DNA of 64,000 nt from Butyrivibrio sp. AE3004 (GCF_000703165.1 NZ_JNLQ01000002.1:1488001-1552000); one strand, 5' to 3'; positions 17,111-26,940 are shown, counted from the stretch's first letter. Notes: generated by a model not told the origin, from the sequence alone. A program made the numbers and translations.

Positions 17111-17728
17111 ATGATTGCTTTTGTTAATGGAATACTTGATGAAAAACGCGATTTGCTTGCTGTGATCGATGTGGGCGGTATTGGTTATAATGTAAATATA
17201 TCAGCATATACGGCTGACAGACTCCCTTCCAAAGGAGAAAATGTTAAACTTTATACTTATATGAGCGTTCGTGAGGATGCCATGAATTTATATGGTTTTT
17301 TAACAAGAGATGAATTGGAGTTTTTTAAACTATTAATAAGTGTAAGCGGTATCGGCCCCAAAGGCGGACAGGCTATTTTATCGGTTATGACACCTGATGA
17401 TCTTAGATTTGCGATCTTGTCGGGTGATTCGAAATCAATAAGCAAAGCTCCCGGAGTAGGTAAAAAAACAGCAGAAAGGCTGGTTTTGGAGCTTAAGGAT
17501 AAGATATCAAACGATGATATTCTTTCAGGAAAAGCCGGAGGCGATGGCGAAAACAATATGATAATTGAAGGTGATGACGCTCCTCAAAATGAAGCGACTC
17601 AAGCGCTGGTTAGTCTTGGCTATTCACTTTCAGAAGCTTCAAAAGCTGTTCGAAAGGTTATGTCAACAGGTGTCCAAGGGGACGACACGGAAGCTATCCT
17701 AAAGATGGCACTGAAAGAATTAATATAA
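17111..17728 (+). CDS. ruvA: Holliday junction branch migration protein RuvA
   Basis: A 205-residue protein that binds four-way DNA junctions as a tetramer and loads RuvB for branch migration in recombinational repair. The OB-fold N-terminus (MIAFVNGILDEK, VIDVGGIGYNV) is followed by tandem helix-hairpin-helix motifs (LISVSGIGPKGG and SKAPGVGKKTAERL) and a C-terminal RuvB-binding domain (TQALVSLGYSLSEASKAV). ruvB follows after 18 bases. No SOS box is visible upstream, so the pair does not look directly LexA-controlled from this DNA. Confidence 0.97.
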   Translation: MIAFVNGILDEKRDLLAVIDVGGIGYNVNISAYTADRLPSKGENVKLYTYMSVREDAMNLYGFLTRDELEFFKLLISVSGIGPKGGQAILSVMTPDDLRFAILSGDSKSISKAPGVGKKTAERLVLELKDKISNDDILSGKAGGDGENNMIIEGDDAPQNEATQALVSLGYSLSEASKAVRKVMSTGVQGDDTEAILKMALKELI

Positions 17729-17746
17729 TAACTAAATGGTGGATGT

Positions 17747-18784
17747 ATGGAAAAAAGAACTATAAGGACTTCTGCAGAGCGGGGGAACGGAGCTATTAAT
17801 GCAGAAGCTCTTCAGGAAGATAAAAAGATTGAAGGTTCACTTAGGCCAAAAAGACTAAAAGATTATATAGGACAGTCAAAAATAAAAGAGAATTTGAATG
17901 TTTCAATAGAAGCTGCAAAAAAAAGAGGACAGAGTCTTGATCATATTCTTTTGTACGGACCGCCGGGGCTTGGTAAAACGACTCTTGCGGAAATTATTGC
18001 AGCCGAAATGGGGGTTAATTGTAAGGTTACAAGCGGTCCGGCAATAGAGAAACCCGGAGAAATCGCTGCAATCCTTAATAACCTTAAAGAAGGTGATGTA
18101 CTTTTTATTGATGAAATTCATAGATTAAACAGACAGGTGGAAGAGGTTCTTTATCCTGCTATGGAAGATTATAAGATTGACATTATGATCGGAAAAGGAC
18201 CTTCTGCAAGATCTATAAGACTGGACCTACCGCATTTTACACTTATAGGTGCGACAACAAGAGCCGGAATGCTGTCAGCGCCTCTTCGTGACAGATTCGG
18301 TATGCTTTATAAAATGGAATTCTATGAGACGGAAGAGCTTATGCAGATAATCAAGCAATCAGCTAAAGTTCTGGGGGTGGAAACAGAAGATAACGGTGCC
18401 AGGGAAATGGCGAAAAGAAGCCGTGGAACACCAAGAATAGCAAACAGAATTCTAAAACGCGTCAGAGATTATGCTCAGGTTCGTTATGATGGAATAATTA
18501 CCGAAGAGGTAGCCAGAACAGCACTTGATCTTATGGACGTCGACAAGCTGGGACTTGATCACAATGACAGGACGCTTCTTCTTACTTTAATTGAAAAGTT
18601 CGGAGGAGGACCGGCAGGTCTTGATACATTGGCTGCTTCAATAGGAGAGGATTCAGGAACTATCGAAGATGTATATGAACCGTATCTTCTAAAAAACGGT
18701 CTAATAGGCAGGACTCCCAGAGGCAGAATAGTTACAGATCTGGCATACGAACATCTTGGGCTCTTACCGATGACAAATACATGA
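17747..18784 (+). CDS. ruvB: Holliday junction branch migration ATPase RuvB
   Basis: A 345-residue AAA+ helicase motor. Walker [11 protein letters not shown], Walker B FIDEIHRL, sensor 1 GATTRAG, and the conserved APLRDRFGM and RGTPRIANR segments are all present. The C-terminal winged helix has [17 protein letters not shown] and [13 protein letters not shown]. It works as a hexamer on RuvA-bound junctions. The N-terminus is about 15 residues longer than in some orthologues but contains the only good in-frame ATG, 7 bases after GGTGG. Confidence 0.97.
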   Translation: MEKRTIRTSAERGNGAINAEALQEDKKIEGSLRPKRLKDYIGQSKIKENLNVSIEAAKKRGQSLDHILLYGPPGLGKTTLAEIIAAEMGVNCKVTSGPAIEKPGEIAAILNNLKEGDVLFIDEIHRLNRQVEEVLYPAMEDYKIDIMIGKGPSARSIRLDLPHFTLIGATTRAGMLSAPLRDRFGMLYKMEFYETEELMQIIKQSAKVLGVETEDNGAREMAKRSRGTPRIANRILKRVRDYAQVRYDGIITEEVARTALDLMDVDKLGLDHNDRTLLLTLIEKFGGGPAGLDTLAASIGEDSGTIEDVYEPYLLKNGLIGRTPRGRIVTDLAYEHLGLLPMTNT

Positions 18785-18823
18785 TATTGTGGTATTATTT
18801 TTATAAAATAACACTCTATACTA

Positions 18824-18853
18824 TTGATAATGGGTGGTTTTAAAGTATATAAT
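18824..18853 (+). promoter_or_regulatory. Predicted promoter of zapA
   Basis: TTGATA at 18824-18829 and a perfect TATAAT at 18848-18853, with an 18-base spacer, lie in the 152-base gap after ruvB. Confidence 0.6.
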
Positions 18854-18936
18854 CTCTTATGACTTTAATCTCGTCTTAATATGAGGAACAGTCAAATAAG
18901 AAATTATAAAAAGTTGCCTGAATGGGGAGGATAGTT

Positions 18937-19344
18937 ATGGCTTCTAAGACAGATACCGAGGTAATCATCGGGGGGAAGGTATTTACTCTGAGCGGATATG
19001 AGAGTGAAGAATATCTACAAAAGGTTGCCTCTTATATTAATAATAAGATTGCCGATTATAACAAAATGGATGGCTTTAAAAGACAGCCACTTGATACACA
19101 GAACGTACTTCTTCAATTAAATATTGCAGATGATTATTTTAAGGCCAAAAAGCAGGTTGAGATGCTTGAAGGTCAGCTTAGTGATAAGGAGAAAGAGCTT
19201 TATGACATAAAGCATGAGCTTATTGCTACTCAGATTAAACTTGAGAATACTGAGAAGAACGTTAAGAATCTTCAGTCAGACATAACAGAGGATTCCAGAA
19301 AGATCATTCAGATGGAAACAGAGCTTAAATCTCTGAAAAAGTAA
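18937..19344 (+). CDS. zapA: Cell division protein ZapA
   Basis: A 135-residue ZapA homologue, which bundles FtsZ protofilaments. The N-terminal globular part (EVIIGGKVFTLSGYESEEYLQKVASYINNKI) matches the family, and the rest is a long coiled coil (about residues 65-135) with heptad leucines and isoleucines. The ATG at 18937 is chosen over the ATG at 18922 because GGGGAGGA lies between them as a ribosome site. The gene has its own promoter and is followed by a hairpin. Confidence 0.9.
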   Translation: MASKTDTEVIIGGKVFTLSGYESEEYLQKVASYINNKIADYNKMDGFKRQPLDTQNVLLQLNIADDYFKAKKQVEMLEGQLSDKEKELYDIKHELIATQIKLENTEKNVKNLQSDITEDSRKIIQMETELKSLKK

Positions 19345-19347
19345 TCC

Positions 19348-19380
19348 AAAGGCTGCCGGTTCGGCAGCCTTTAAATATTT
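19348..19380 (+). terminator. Terminator-like hairpin after zapA
   Basis: AAAGGCTGCC (19348-19357) and GGCAGCCTTT (19363-19372) form a 10-bp perfect stem with a 5-base loop, followed by an imperfect T-rich tract. Confidence 0.75.
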
Positions 19381-19409
19381 TTGTTTTTAGAAAATGAGGT
19401 TGTTTACCT

Positions 19410-21761
19410 ATGCGTAAAGTTGAACTACTATCACCGGCCGGAAATTATGAAACAATGGTTGGAGCATTTAATGCCGGAGCAGATGCTGTTTATCTCGGCG
19501 GACAGGGGTTTGGAGCAAGAGCATTTGCTGATAATTTTTCGAATGAGGAAGTTATTCAAGCTATAAAATACGCCCATATGCACGGCAAGAAGATTTATCT
19601 TACGGTAAACACGTTGCTTAAAGAAAATGAAATCCCTGAATTTAAAGCTTTTTTTGCTCCTTTTGCAGAAGCGGGGCTTGATGGTGCTATTATTCAGGAT
19701 TTCGGTGTTTTCAGGATTATCAGGGAAAATTTTCCGTCTGTCGAACTGCATGTAAGTACTCAGATGACTATAACCGGAAAAGGCGGTGCAAACCTTCTTA
19801 TGGATCTTGGTGCAAAACGTGTAGTTCCTGCAAGAGAACTATCTTTACAGGAAATAGAAGATATTCATAATAATTGCAAATTTCAAAATGGTGAAAGTGT
19901 CGAAATTGAGGCATTTATTCATGGTGCTATGTGCTATTGCTATTCCGGTGCATGCCTATTTTCAAGCATGGTTGGCGAGCGAAGCGGTAACAGAGGACGA
20001 TGCGCACAGCCATGCAGACTTCCTTATAAAAACGGTAAAAGGGAATGCTATCCGTTAAGTCTTAAGGATATGTGTATGGTTGACAGGATTCCTGAACTTA
20101 TAGAGGCGGGAATTGATTCCTTTAAAATCGAAGGCCGTATGAAAAAACCGGAATATGCTGCCGGAGTAACCTCTATATACAGAAAATATATTGATAAATA
20201 TTATGAACTTGCCGAAAATGATAAGGAATTCAAAAAGGGAAAAATAAAACTCGAAGCATCCTCTGAAGACAAGAGGTTACTTTCTTTCTTATATCTTCGT
20301 TCAGAAATAGGAGAAGGTTACTATTTCAGACATAACAGTCCTGATATGGTAACAATAGATAACCCTGCTTATAACGGTTCCGATGACAACGTTCTAAGCG
20401 ATATCAGAAATAGATATTTAACAGGTGAGAAAAAAGTTAAAATAAGCGCATCAGGGAAATTTAAAATAGGACAACCGGCAGAATTTAAACTTGCTATTTT
20501 TGATAATACAAGACCGGATAATAACATACAGATAACAGCTTTTTCCGACAATGTTCAGGAAGCTGTAAAAAAGCCTATGACTGAAGATGACATAAATAAA
20601 CAGCTTTCAAAATTTGGAAATACTTTTTTTGAGCTTCGTGATATAACTCTTGAAATGGATGAAAAAGGAATTTTTATTCCAAATAAGTCACTAAATGAGC
20701 TTAGGAGAGATGCCTGCGATAAATTAGAAAAAGCTATAGAAGAATTTGCATCCAATAATGTTCAGGATAATTTCTATTCCAATGAAAATACGGGATACTT
20801 TAATAAAGCACTTTCAGGTATTGAAGAAGATAAACCGGACTTTTCAGTGACTGTAATGGACTCTAAACAGCTTAAGGCGACTGCTGATCACATTAGAAAA
20901 TCTGATAAAAGATATAGAATATATGTTGACAGCAGAATTCTATTTAATGATAGTGATCTTTTAAAGGATATACCGCAAAATGCCTGCGTTTACGTTGCGC
21001 TTCCTTATGTTCTCAGAAATGAGACTTTTATTGATGGTCATTCTGAAATTGGGGATATTCTGGAAAAGACTTCTGAGTATAATCTTAAAGGCATTCTTGT
21101 AAGAAACCTTGAAGAATTATTCGTTATAAAAAAAGCGGGATATAAAGGTGATGTTATTCCGGATTATGGTCTTTATATGTGGAATCATGAAGCTTTTTCA
21201 CTGTATAATGAATTGTTTAAAGAACATAAGCTTTCGGGATTTAACTTACCGTTGGAACTCAATATTCACGAAATGGGCGAATTCCTTGATGCACTTTATA
21301 ATAATTTTGATGCAGATGCAAAATCCAAACTACCTGAAGCCGGGATCATGGTTTATGGAAGAGTGCCAATGATGATTTCAGCCGGTTGTATAAAGAATAC
21401 TTTGGAAAGCTGCACCGGAAAAAGAGGAAAAATTACTGAATATGGGGAAACAAATATAGTCGACCGAACCGGCAGAGTACTTCCTGTAACATATGATTGC
21501 AGACACTGCTCAAATATTATATGGAACAGTGTTCCGGTTTCTTTATTTAAAAAGACTAAAAAGCTTATTGCCTTTGCGCATAAATATAATGTTGTTTACA
21601 GAATTGATTTTACTACTGAATCTGAAAAAGAGGTTTCAGAGATTTTAAAGGCCTATGGTGTAATTTTGTGTGATAATAAAGACACTGGCAAAATGAAATA
21701 TGATGAACTGTTATCAACAAAAGAATATACTGCAGGACATTTTGAGAGGAGCGCGGATTAA
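19410..21761 (+). CDS. U32 family peptidase-like protein (RlhA/YdcP-like)
   Basis: A 783-residue member of the U32 family. It starts VELLSPAGNYETMVGAFNAGADAVYLGG and contains the U32 core with HGAMCYCYSGACLFSSM and GNRGRCAQPCRLPY at about residues 172-204. A long C-terminal part, including the DUF3656-like region, makes it larger than E. coli RlhA (about 650). Despite the name, some U32 proteins are RNA hydroxylation enzymes: RlhA hydroxylates 23S rRNA C2501. Cysteines in the core and near the C-terminus (YDCRHCSN) could hold a cluster or metal. The start is ATG, with AGG about 11 bases before it. Whether it acts on RNA or protein is open. Confidence 0.85.
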   Translation: MRKVELLSPAGNYETMVGAFNAGADAVYLGGQGFGARAFADNFSNEEVIQAIKYAHMHGKKIYLTVNTLLKENEIPEFKAFFAPFAEAGLDGAIIQDFGVFRIIRENFPSVELHVSTQMTITGKGGANLLMDLGAKRVVPARELSLQEIEDIHNNCKFQNGESVEIEAFIHGAMCYCYSGACLFSSMVGERSGNRGRCAQPCRLPYKNGKRECYPLSLKDMCMVDRIPELIEAGIDSFKIEGRMKKPEYAAGVTSIYRKYIDKYYELAENDKEFKKGKIKLEASSEDKRLLSFLYLRSEIGEGYYFRHNSPDMVTIDNPAYNGSDDNVLSDIRNRYLTGEKKVKISASGKFKIGQPAEFKLAIFDNTRPDNNIQITAFSDNVQEAVKKPMTEDDINKQLSKFGNTFFELRDITLEMDEKGIFIPNKSLNELRRDACDKLEKAIEEFASNNVQDNFYSNENTGYFNKALSGIEEDKPDFSVTVMDSKQLKATADHIRKSDKRYRIYVDSRILFNDSDLLKDIPQNACVYVALPYVLRNETFIDGHSEIGDILEKTSEYNLKGILVRNLEELFVIKKAGYKGDVIPDYGLYMWNHEAFSLYNELFKEHKLSGFNLPLELNIHEMGEFLDALYNNFDADAKSKLPEAGIMVYGRVPMMISAGCIKNTLESCTGKRGKITEYGETNIVDRTGRVLPVTYDCRHCSNIIWNSVPVSLFKKTKKLIAFAHKYNVVYRIDFTTESEKEVSEILKAYGVILCDNKDTGKMKYDELLSTKEYTAGHFERSAD

Positions 21762-21773
21762 GCTGCGTTTTTT

Positions 21774-23129
21774 ATGGAATTATATTTAACTGAGATTTCT
21801 AAATATGTGATTGCGGGAAGCATGGCGTTTTATACGATTTTCAGCTTCCTGGTTTTCATGTATAAAGGCGAATTTCGAAGAAAATGGATATATGCAATAC
21901 AGACAGTTTTCCTGTTTGCGACTCAGTTTGCATGCTTTATTCAGATAATCGCACAGACAGGCTCGAAGAGATATTTTTTATTGCTGATGATACAATCGCT
22001 GGTACTTATAACTACCATATCTTTGTTCAGACTTGTCTATCCTGACGGCAACAGGCTTTTGATTAATAATATGTGCATGCTGCTGATGGTTGGAATGATC
22101 ATGATAACCAGAATATCCTATGGAAAAGGGATAAGACAGTTTGTTATTGCGAGTGCATCTATTGTTATCGCTTTCATTATTCCGGAAGTTATATTCAGAA
22201 TGGCATTTCTTGAAAGATGGGGATGGTTATTTGCCGGAGCTGGACTTGTTATTTTGCTTATCTTACTTATATACGGCTCTGTAGCTAACGGCTCGAAAAT
22301 CAATTTCAGAATAGCCGGATTGTCATTTCAACCTCAGGAAATGGTTAAGCTGATTTATGTGTTTTTTATAGCGTCAATCCTTTCCAGGAAAAATGATTTT
22401 AAGACAGTGGCAGTTGTTACGTTTCTGGCTGCTGCGCATGTAATAATCCTTGTTTTATTAAAGGATCTTGGAAGCGCACTCATATATTTTGTTGTATATA
22501 TTTGTGTACTTTTTGTTGCTACAGGCAATGCGCTTTACCTTATTTCGGGCTTCGGTTCAGGTGCTGCGGCCAGCGTTGTCGCATACAAAATATTTCCACA
22601 TATTCAACAAAGAGTTTCTGCCTGGAGTGATCCCTGGACGCAGATTGATTCAACGGGATATCAGGTTACGCAATCTCTTTTTGCAATAAGCGGAGGGGGC
22701 CTTTGGGGACTTGGTTTGTATGGTGGAACCCCGACTTCAATTCCTTACGTAGAAGAGGATTTCATGTTCGCTGCAATAGCAGAAGAGCTGGGTATTATTT
22801 TTGCTTCCTGCGTTATTGCTATATGTGTTTCAACATTTTTAATGATACTTCTTGAAGCCTATAAAATTAAAAGTAACTTCGGTAAACTTTTATGTGTCGG
22901 ACTTGGCGTGATGTACATATTCCAGGTTTTTCTTACTGTTGGAGGGGACTCAAAATTTATACCGCTTACGGGTGTGACTCTTCCCCTGGTAAGTTATGGC
23001 GGAACTTCGGTTATGGTCACGATTATTATGCTTGCACTGGTTGAAGGACAGTGTCTTGTCAGAACCGATGAACGCTATCAGGAGTATTTAAAAAGAAAGA
23101 GGGAAAAGATAAATGAAGGAAAACAATAA
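21774..23129 (+). CDS. FtsW/RodA/SpoVE family peptidoglycan glycosyltransferase
   Basis: A 451-residue membrane protein of the SEDS family with about ten helices. It carries FQPQEMVKLIYVFFIA, LLKDLGSALIYF and the C-terminal FIPLTGVTLPLVSYGGTSVM segment, all SEDS hallmarks. These enzymes polymerise lipid II into glycan strands together with a class B penicillin-binding protein. That partner is encoded next, overlapping by 17 bases. Whether it serves division or elongation cannot be decided from sequence. The additional N-terminal helices before the SEDS core suggest the larger clostridial type. Confidence 0.93.
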   Translation: MELYLTEISKYVIAGSMAFYTIFSFLVFMYKGEFRRKWIYAIQTVFLFATQFACFIQIIAQTGSKRYFLLLMIQSLVLITTISLFRLVYPDGNRLLINNMCMLLMVGMIMITRISYGKGIRQFVIASASIVIAFIIPEVIFRMAFLERWGWLFAGAGLVILLILLIYGSVANGSKINFRIAGLSFQPQEMVKLIYVFFIASILSRKNDFKTVAVVTFLAAAHVIILVLLKDLGSALIYFVVYICVLFVATGNALYLISGFGSGAAASVVAYKIFPHIQQRVSAWSDPWTQIDSTGYQVTQSLFAISGGGLWGLGLYGGTPTSIPYVEEDFMFAAIAEELGIIFASCVIAICVSTFLMILLEAYKIKSNFGKLLCVGLGVMYIFQVFLTVGGDSKFIPLTGVTLPLVSYGGTSVMVTIIMLALVEGQCLVRTDERYQEYLKRKREKINEGKQ

Positions 23130-24537
23130 ATCTTATCCCATACTCTTAATAGGCGGTGCATTTGTTTTATTGTTTATCTGCATGATAAGCTACATTTGTA
23201 TCTATGCCATAAAAAACGAAAGAGTTATGTTTGATAACAGCTATAATGCTCATCAACAGCTTCTAAAGACCCAGAATACAAGGGGAACCATTTATGCATC
23301 CGATGGACAGGTTTTGGCAAAAACGGTTACTGATGCTAATGGGAACGAATCAAGAGAATATCCTTTTGGCAAAGTTTTTTCTCATGTTATCGGATTTGCC
23401 GTAAACGGAAGAAGCGGAATAGAAAACCTGGCAAATTACTATCTTATAAATTCCAATGCTACCTTAAAGAGTAAGGCACAGGCCAGGGAGAATGAAATGA
23501 AGTTTCCGGGAGATAATGTATATACGACTCTCGATGTGGACCTTCAGCAGACAGCATATGAAGCATTATCAGCTCATAAAGGAGCAATAATAGTAACCGA
23601 AGTAGATACAGGAAGAGTGCTTTGTCTTGTATCAAAACCTGATTTTGACCCATCCACAATACAAAAAGACTGGGATTCTATTACTGAAGACAAAGACAAC
23701 ACTCAGCTTTTAAACAGGGTATCTCAAGGACTTTATCCACCCGGGTCAACCTTTAAGATAGTCACATCACTTGAGTATTACAAAGAAAAAGGTGATGAAT
23801 ATCTTGATTATCATTATAATTGTAACGGGAAGTTTACTTCCGGTAACGATACTATAAGGTGCTTTCACGGTGAAAGCCATGGTGCTTTGGATTTTCAGAC
23901 ATCGTTTGCAAAATCCTGTAATTCATCATTTGCTAACATAGCACTTCAGCTGGATAAAAATGCATTTGGAAAGACTTTGGATGAGCTTATGTTTAATTCA
24001 GATCTGCCGTGGGATATGAATTATTCAAAGTCAACTGCTTTTTGCAGCAGTGCTTTAAGTGACGCAGATACAATGCAGCTTGGCATCGGTCAGGGTACTA
24101 CAACTGTAACACCGCTTCATATAAATCTTATAACGTTGGCTATTGCTAATGACGGAATTCTTATGAGGCCAAGATTTATTGATAAGGTTGTTACGGAAGA
24201 TGGTAAGGATATAGAGGTGTTTAAGCCGGAAACTTATAAAAAGATAATGTCTGAAGATGAATCATATTTTTTAAAGAATATGATGGAAAAGGTTATAACT
24301 ATTGGAACTGCTTCAAGACTAAAAGGACTTGAATATACTGCTGCAGGTAAAACCGGTTCAGCAGAGTTTAAGGATAGTACATCGGATTCTCACGCCTGGT
24401 TTACAGGATATGCTCCTGCAGAAAATCCTGAAATCGCAGTAACAATTATTGTTGAAAATGCAGGTTCAGGTGGAGAGTACGCTGTTCCTATTGCTAAAAG
24501 ATTGTTTGACTGCTATTTTGCAAAAACAGGGGAGTGA
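23113..24537 (+). CDS. Class B penicillin-binding protein (transpeptidase)
   Basis: A 474-residue peptidoglycan transpeptidase with one N-terminal membrane anchor (about residues 7-30), a short pedestal domain, and the acyl-serine transferase domain. Active-site motifs are S212-T-F-K215, S268-C-N270 and K413-T-G415. It is shorter than FtsI or PBP2 of E. coli and resembles the PbpA-type partner of RodA/FtsW in Clostridia and Actinobacteria. It overlaps the SEDS gene by 17 bases, so the two are almost certainly made together as a synthase pair. Confidence 0.95.
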   Translation: MKENNKSYPILLIGGAFVLLFICMISYICIYAIKNERVMFDNSYNAHQQLLKTQNTRGTIYASDGQVLAKTVTDANGNESREYPFGKVFSHVIGFAVNGRSGIENLANYYLINSNATLKSKAQARENEMKFPGDNVYTTLDVDLQQTAYEALSAHKGAIIVTEVDTGRVLCLVSKPDFDPSTIQKDWDSITEDKDNTQLLNRVSQGLYPPGSTFKIVTSLEYYKEKGDEYLDYHYNCNGKFTSGNDTIRCFHGESHGALDFQTSFAKSCNSSFANIALQLDKNAFGKTLDELMFNSDLPWDMNYSKSTAFCSSALSDADTMQLGIGQGTTTVTPLHINLITLAIANDGILMRPRFIDKVVTEDGKDIEVFKPETYKKIMSEDESYFLKNMMEKVITIGTASRLKGLEYTAAGKTGSAEFKDSTSDSHAWFTGYAPAENPEIAVTIIVENAGSGGEYAVPIAKRLFDCYFAKTGE

Positions 24538-24540
24538 GTT

Positions 24541-24879
24541 TTGTCAATTAAGGGTTTTTGTTCATTTTATTCAAATCTGTACATAGGAGATTCGATAAAG
24601 AAGCCAAGACTTGTAAAATGGAAACTAAGGCATGGTGCAGGTCAGCTTTTTATCTATGTTATAACTGCGTCAGAGACTAAAAACGGACAACTTGAAATTA
24701 TGCATTGCGCCAATCTTAAACAAAAGTATTATCTTAGGCATCCCGCATTTGTTTACGGAATAGCGGGGAATTATAACGAGGCCGTGGAAATGGTGGTACA
24801 GATTTGCAATAAAGCGTGTGAAAGCGGAATGGACGGAGACATAAAAGGATATTTGGGAATGCTTTTGGGGGATAATTAA
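24541..24879 (+). CDS. Small conserved-looking hypothetical protein
   Basis: I do not recognise this 112-residue protein. It has no signal peptide or clear membrane segment and is moderately basic. A TTG start lies 3 bases after the penicillin-binding protein stop, with GGGGAGTGAG just upstream. Its last base overlaps the next ATG (TAATG). The tight packing supports a real gene cotranscribed with the wall-synthesis pair. Recognisable features are the hydrophobic strand AGQLFIYVITAS and a C-terminal helix with NEAVEMVVQICNKACESG. Confidence 0.7.
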   Translation: MSIKGFCSFYSNLYIGDSIKKPRLVKWKLRHGAGQLFIYVITASETKNGQLEIMHCANLKQKYYLRHPAFVYGIAGNYNEAVEMVVQICNKACESGMDGDIKGYLGMLLGDN

Positions 24880-25961
24880 TGGGGATTTTTCTGACCATCT
24901 TGAAAATTGCAGGCATTACATTGCTGTCAGTGCTTTGTTTTGTTATTTTTTTGATTCTGCTGATATTGTTTGTTCCCATTAGATATAAGGCTCATGCCGT
25001 GATAAAAGAGACAGATTTGGAAAAAGAAGCCGGGAAATTAAAAGATAATATTATCGCAGATGCTTCTTTTAGCTGGCTCTTACATATTTTAAGCGGGGGA
25101 ATTTCTTATCCTGAATCAAAAGAGTTTAAGGTAAAGGTATTATTTTTTACGGTATTTCCTCCGAAAAATAAAAAGAATGATGCTTTAAGTGATGATACGG
25201 CAGAATATGACCTTGATGACAAGTCAGAAAATGGTCTTTCTGCAGAATTATTGAAATCACCGGATGACGAGGCTGAAATTGATGATTTAATAGAATCGGA
25301 TACTAAAAATGACATTTCTTTAGATGGGTCTGATACATCCGATAGTATTAAGGAAACTAAAACTACTGACATTGTTGATGAGCCTGAAGCGTCTGACAGT
25401 AGTTATGGAGATATTGGTAATTTCGCATCAAAAGATGAATCGCAAAAGGACTTTGAAAATAAAGACGATGAAAAGGTCGATAAGGCAGGATTTTTTGAAC
25501 TGCTGAACAAAATTTTTACTACTGTTGTAAAAATAATAAAAATACCACAGGATGTATTTACTAAAATCCAATATACAATATCTAGAATTTATGCTAAGAT
25601 AGATATGGTTAAAAATACGTTAAATAACGATATTTTCAAGCGTGCATTTAACGTTTCCAAAAAACAATTTATCAGAGTTTTGAAGAAGGTCATTCCACGC
25701 AAATTTAAAGCTAAATTTGTGATTGGGATGTCAGATCCTACTATAACTGCTGATATTCTTGCAGCTTATGGTGTTATGTATCCGGTTCTTTTAAATAAGG
25801 TGTTTATAGTTCCTGATTTTGAAAATCAGGTTATAGCAGGGGAAACTTATATAAAAGGAAAAATAACCGTTTTTACCATAGTTTGGGCTGCGGCAGTACT
25901 TTATTTTAATAAGGATGTAAAGAAGACTGTTAAAAGATTTAAGAAAATAATTAATTCATAA
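24879..25961 (+). CDS. DUF2953-type membrane-anchored protein
   Basis: A 360-residue protein with one N-terminal membrane helix (about residues 5-30) ending in VPIRYKAHAVIKE, as in the DUF2953 family. A long acidic, serine- and aspartate-rich linker (about residues 90-205) follows, then a basic C-terminal domain of coiled helices. DUF2953 genes in Firmicutes usually stand directly before the ytfJ/gerW gene, as here, and are considered sporulation-linked. The function is unknown. The low-complexity linker is unusually long. Confidence 0.72.
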   Translation: MGIFLTILKIAGITLLSVLCFVIFLILLILFVPIRYKAHAVIKETDLEKEAGKLKDNIIADASFSWLLHILSGGISYPESKEFKVKVLFFTVFPPKNKKNDALSDDTAEYDLDDKSENGLSAELLKSPDDEAEIDDLIESDTKNDISLDGSDTSDSIKETKTTDIVDEPEASDSSYGDIGNFASKDESQKDFENKDDEKVDKAGFFELLNKIFTTVVKIIKIPQDVFTKIQYTISRIYAKIDMVKNTLNNDIFKRAFNVSKKQFIRVLKKVIPRKFKAKFVIGMSDPTITADILAAYGVMYPVLLNKVFIVPDFENQVIAGETYIKGKITVFTIVWAAAVLYFNKDVKKTVKRFKKIINS

Positions 25962-25977
25962 TAGGGGAGATATTTTT

Positions 25978-26376
25978 ATGGGAGATTCAAAATTTAATTC
26001 CGTTGTTGATTCTCTAATGAATGGCATGAATACAATTATGGGTGCCAAAACTGTAGTCGGTGAAGCTACAAAGGTTGGTGATACCATCATTGTTCCACTT
26101 GTTGATGTATCGTTTGGTGTTGGTGCAGGTGCAAGTGATGCTGACAAGAAGAATTCGGGAGCCGGCGGATTTGCGGCTAAAATGTCGCCAAGTGCGGTTC
26201 TTGTAATAAAAAATGGTCAGACAAAATTGGTTAATATCAAGAATCAGGATGCTGTAACAAAAATCCTGGATCTTGTTCCGGATATTGCTGATCGCTTCAT
26301 GAATCGCGATAATGACATGATGGATAATGACAGCGCAGTAGATATTGCATTTCCTGAAGAAGAAAACCTTGAGTAA
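25978..26376 (+). CDS. GerW/YtfJ family sporulation-associated protein
   Basis: A 132-residue protein of the YtfJ/GerW family, found in the inner spore membrane of bacilli and needed for germination. It shows the conserved IVPLVDVSFGVGAGAS segment and an extended glycine/alanine loop (SGAGGFAAKMSPSAVLVI). A GGGGAG ribosome site lies upstream. The DUF2953 gene before it is the usual neighbour. Many rumen and gut Lachnospiraceae carry such genes although sporulation is rarely seen, so expression in spores is not assured. Confidence 0.85.
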   Translation: MGDSKFNSVVDSLMNGMNTIMGAKTVVGEATKVGDTIIVPLVDVSFGVGAGASDADKKNSGAGGFAAKMSPSAVLVIKNGQTKLVNIKNQDAVTKILDLVPDIADRFMNRDNDMMDNDSAVDIAFPEEENLE

Positions 26377-26406
26377 TTTGTTGTTGTATAGGGGGTTGGG
26401 TTCCGT

Positions 26407-26940
26407 ATGGAAAAGTTTATTAGTGAGGAAAAAATTGACAAGGCTACTGAGGAAGAACTACTTGAAATGAAACTCTGGATTTACAAAGAAAGCCAGAGAC
26501 TTGAACATGAGCAGATTATTGTTGACCGAAAGGTTGCTGAGATTGAGAAGGAAATGAATAATTTCCGTGACAGATTTCAGTTTGAGAGAAGCAAATTTGA
26601 GCATGATAAACAGAAATTTCAAGACGACAAGGTTTTATTTGATCAACAGATAGAAATATTAAAAGAAGGCTTTGATAAGCTTAATGTTGATAAAAAGAAG
26701 CTTGAACGTGAACGCAAGAAGTTCGAACAGGAGAAGGGATATTTAAGAGAAGAAGAATACAGCAGAGCAGAATTCTTTTTTGAAGGCGTTAATTCTCTTT
26801 TGGCACTTAAGAAAAGATATCGTGATCTTATGAAAATATATCATCCGGACAATATGTGCGGAGATCACAGGATTTGCGATATGATCAATGAAGAATATAA
26901 TATTCTTTTGAGACAATTCGATGCTTATATGAAAGCATAA
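26407..26940 (+). CDS. Coiled-coil protein with C-terminal J-like domain
   Basis: A 177-residue protein. Residues about 10-120 are a nearly continuous charged coiled coil. The last ~55 residues resemble a J domain: LKKRYRDLMKIYHPDNMCGDH with the HPD signature, followed by INEEYNILLRQFD. The HPD loop is the contact that stimulates Hsp70 ATPase, so this may recruit DnaK. There is no Gly/Phe or zinc region, so it is not a classical DnaJ. It starts 30 bases after ytfJ and is probably in the same operon. Confidence 0.75.
   Translation: MEKFISEEKIDKATEEELLEMKLWIYKESQRLEHEQIIVDRKVAEIEKEMNNFRDRFQFERSKFEHDKQKFQDDKVLFDQQIEILKEGFDKLNVDKKKLERERKKFEQEKGYLREEEYSRAEFFFEGVNSLLALKKRYRDLMKIYHPDNMCGDHRICDMINEEYNILLRQFDAYMKA

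Noticed and set aside
18785..18815. Terminator between ruvB and zapA
   Set aside because: The inverted repeat (GTATTATTTT with AAAATAACAC) has a mismatch, is almost all A/T and has no T tract.
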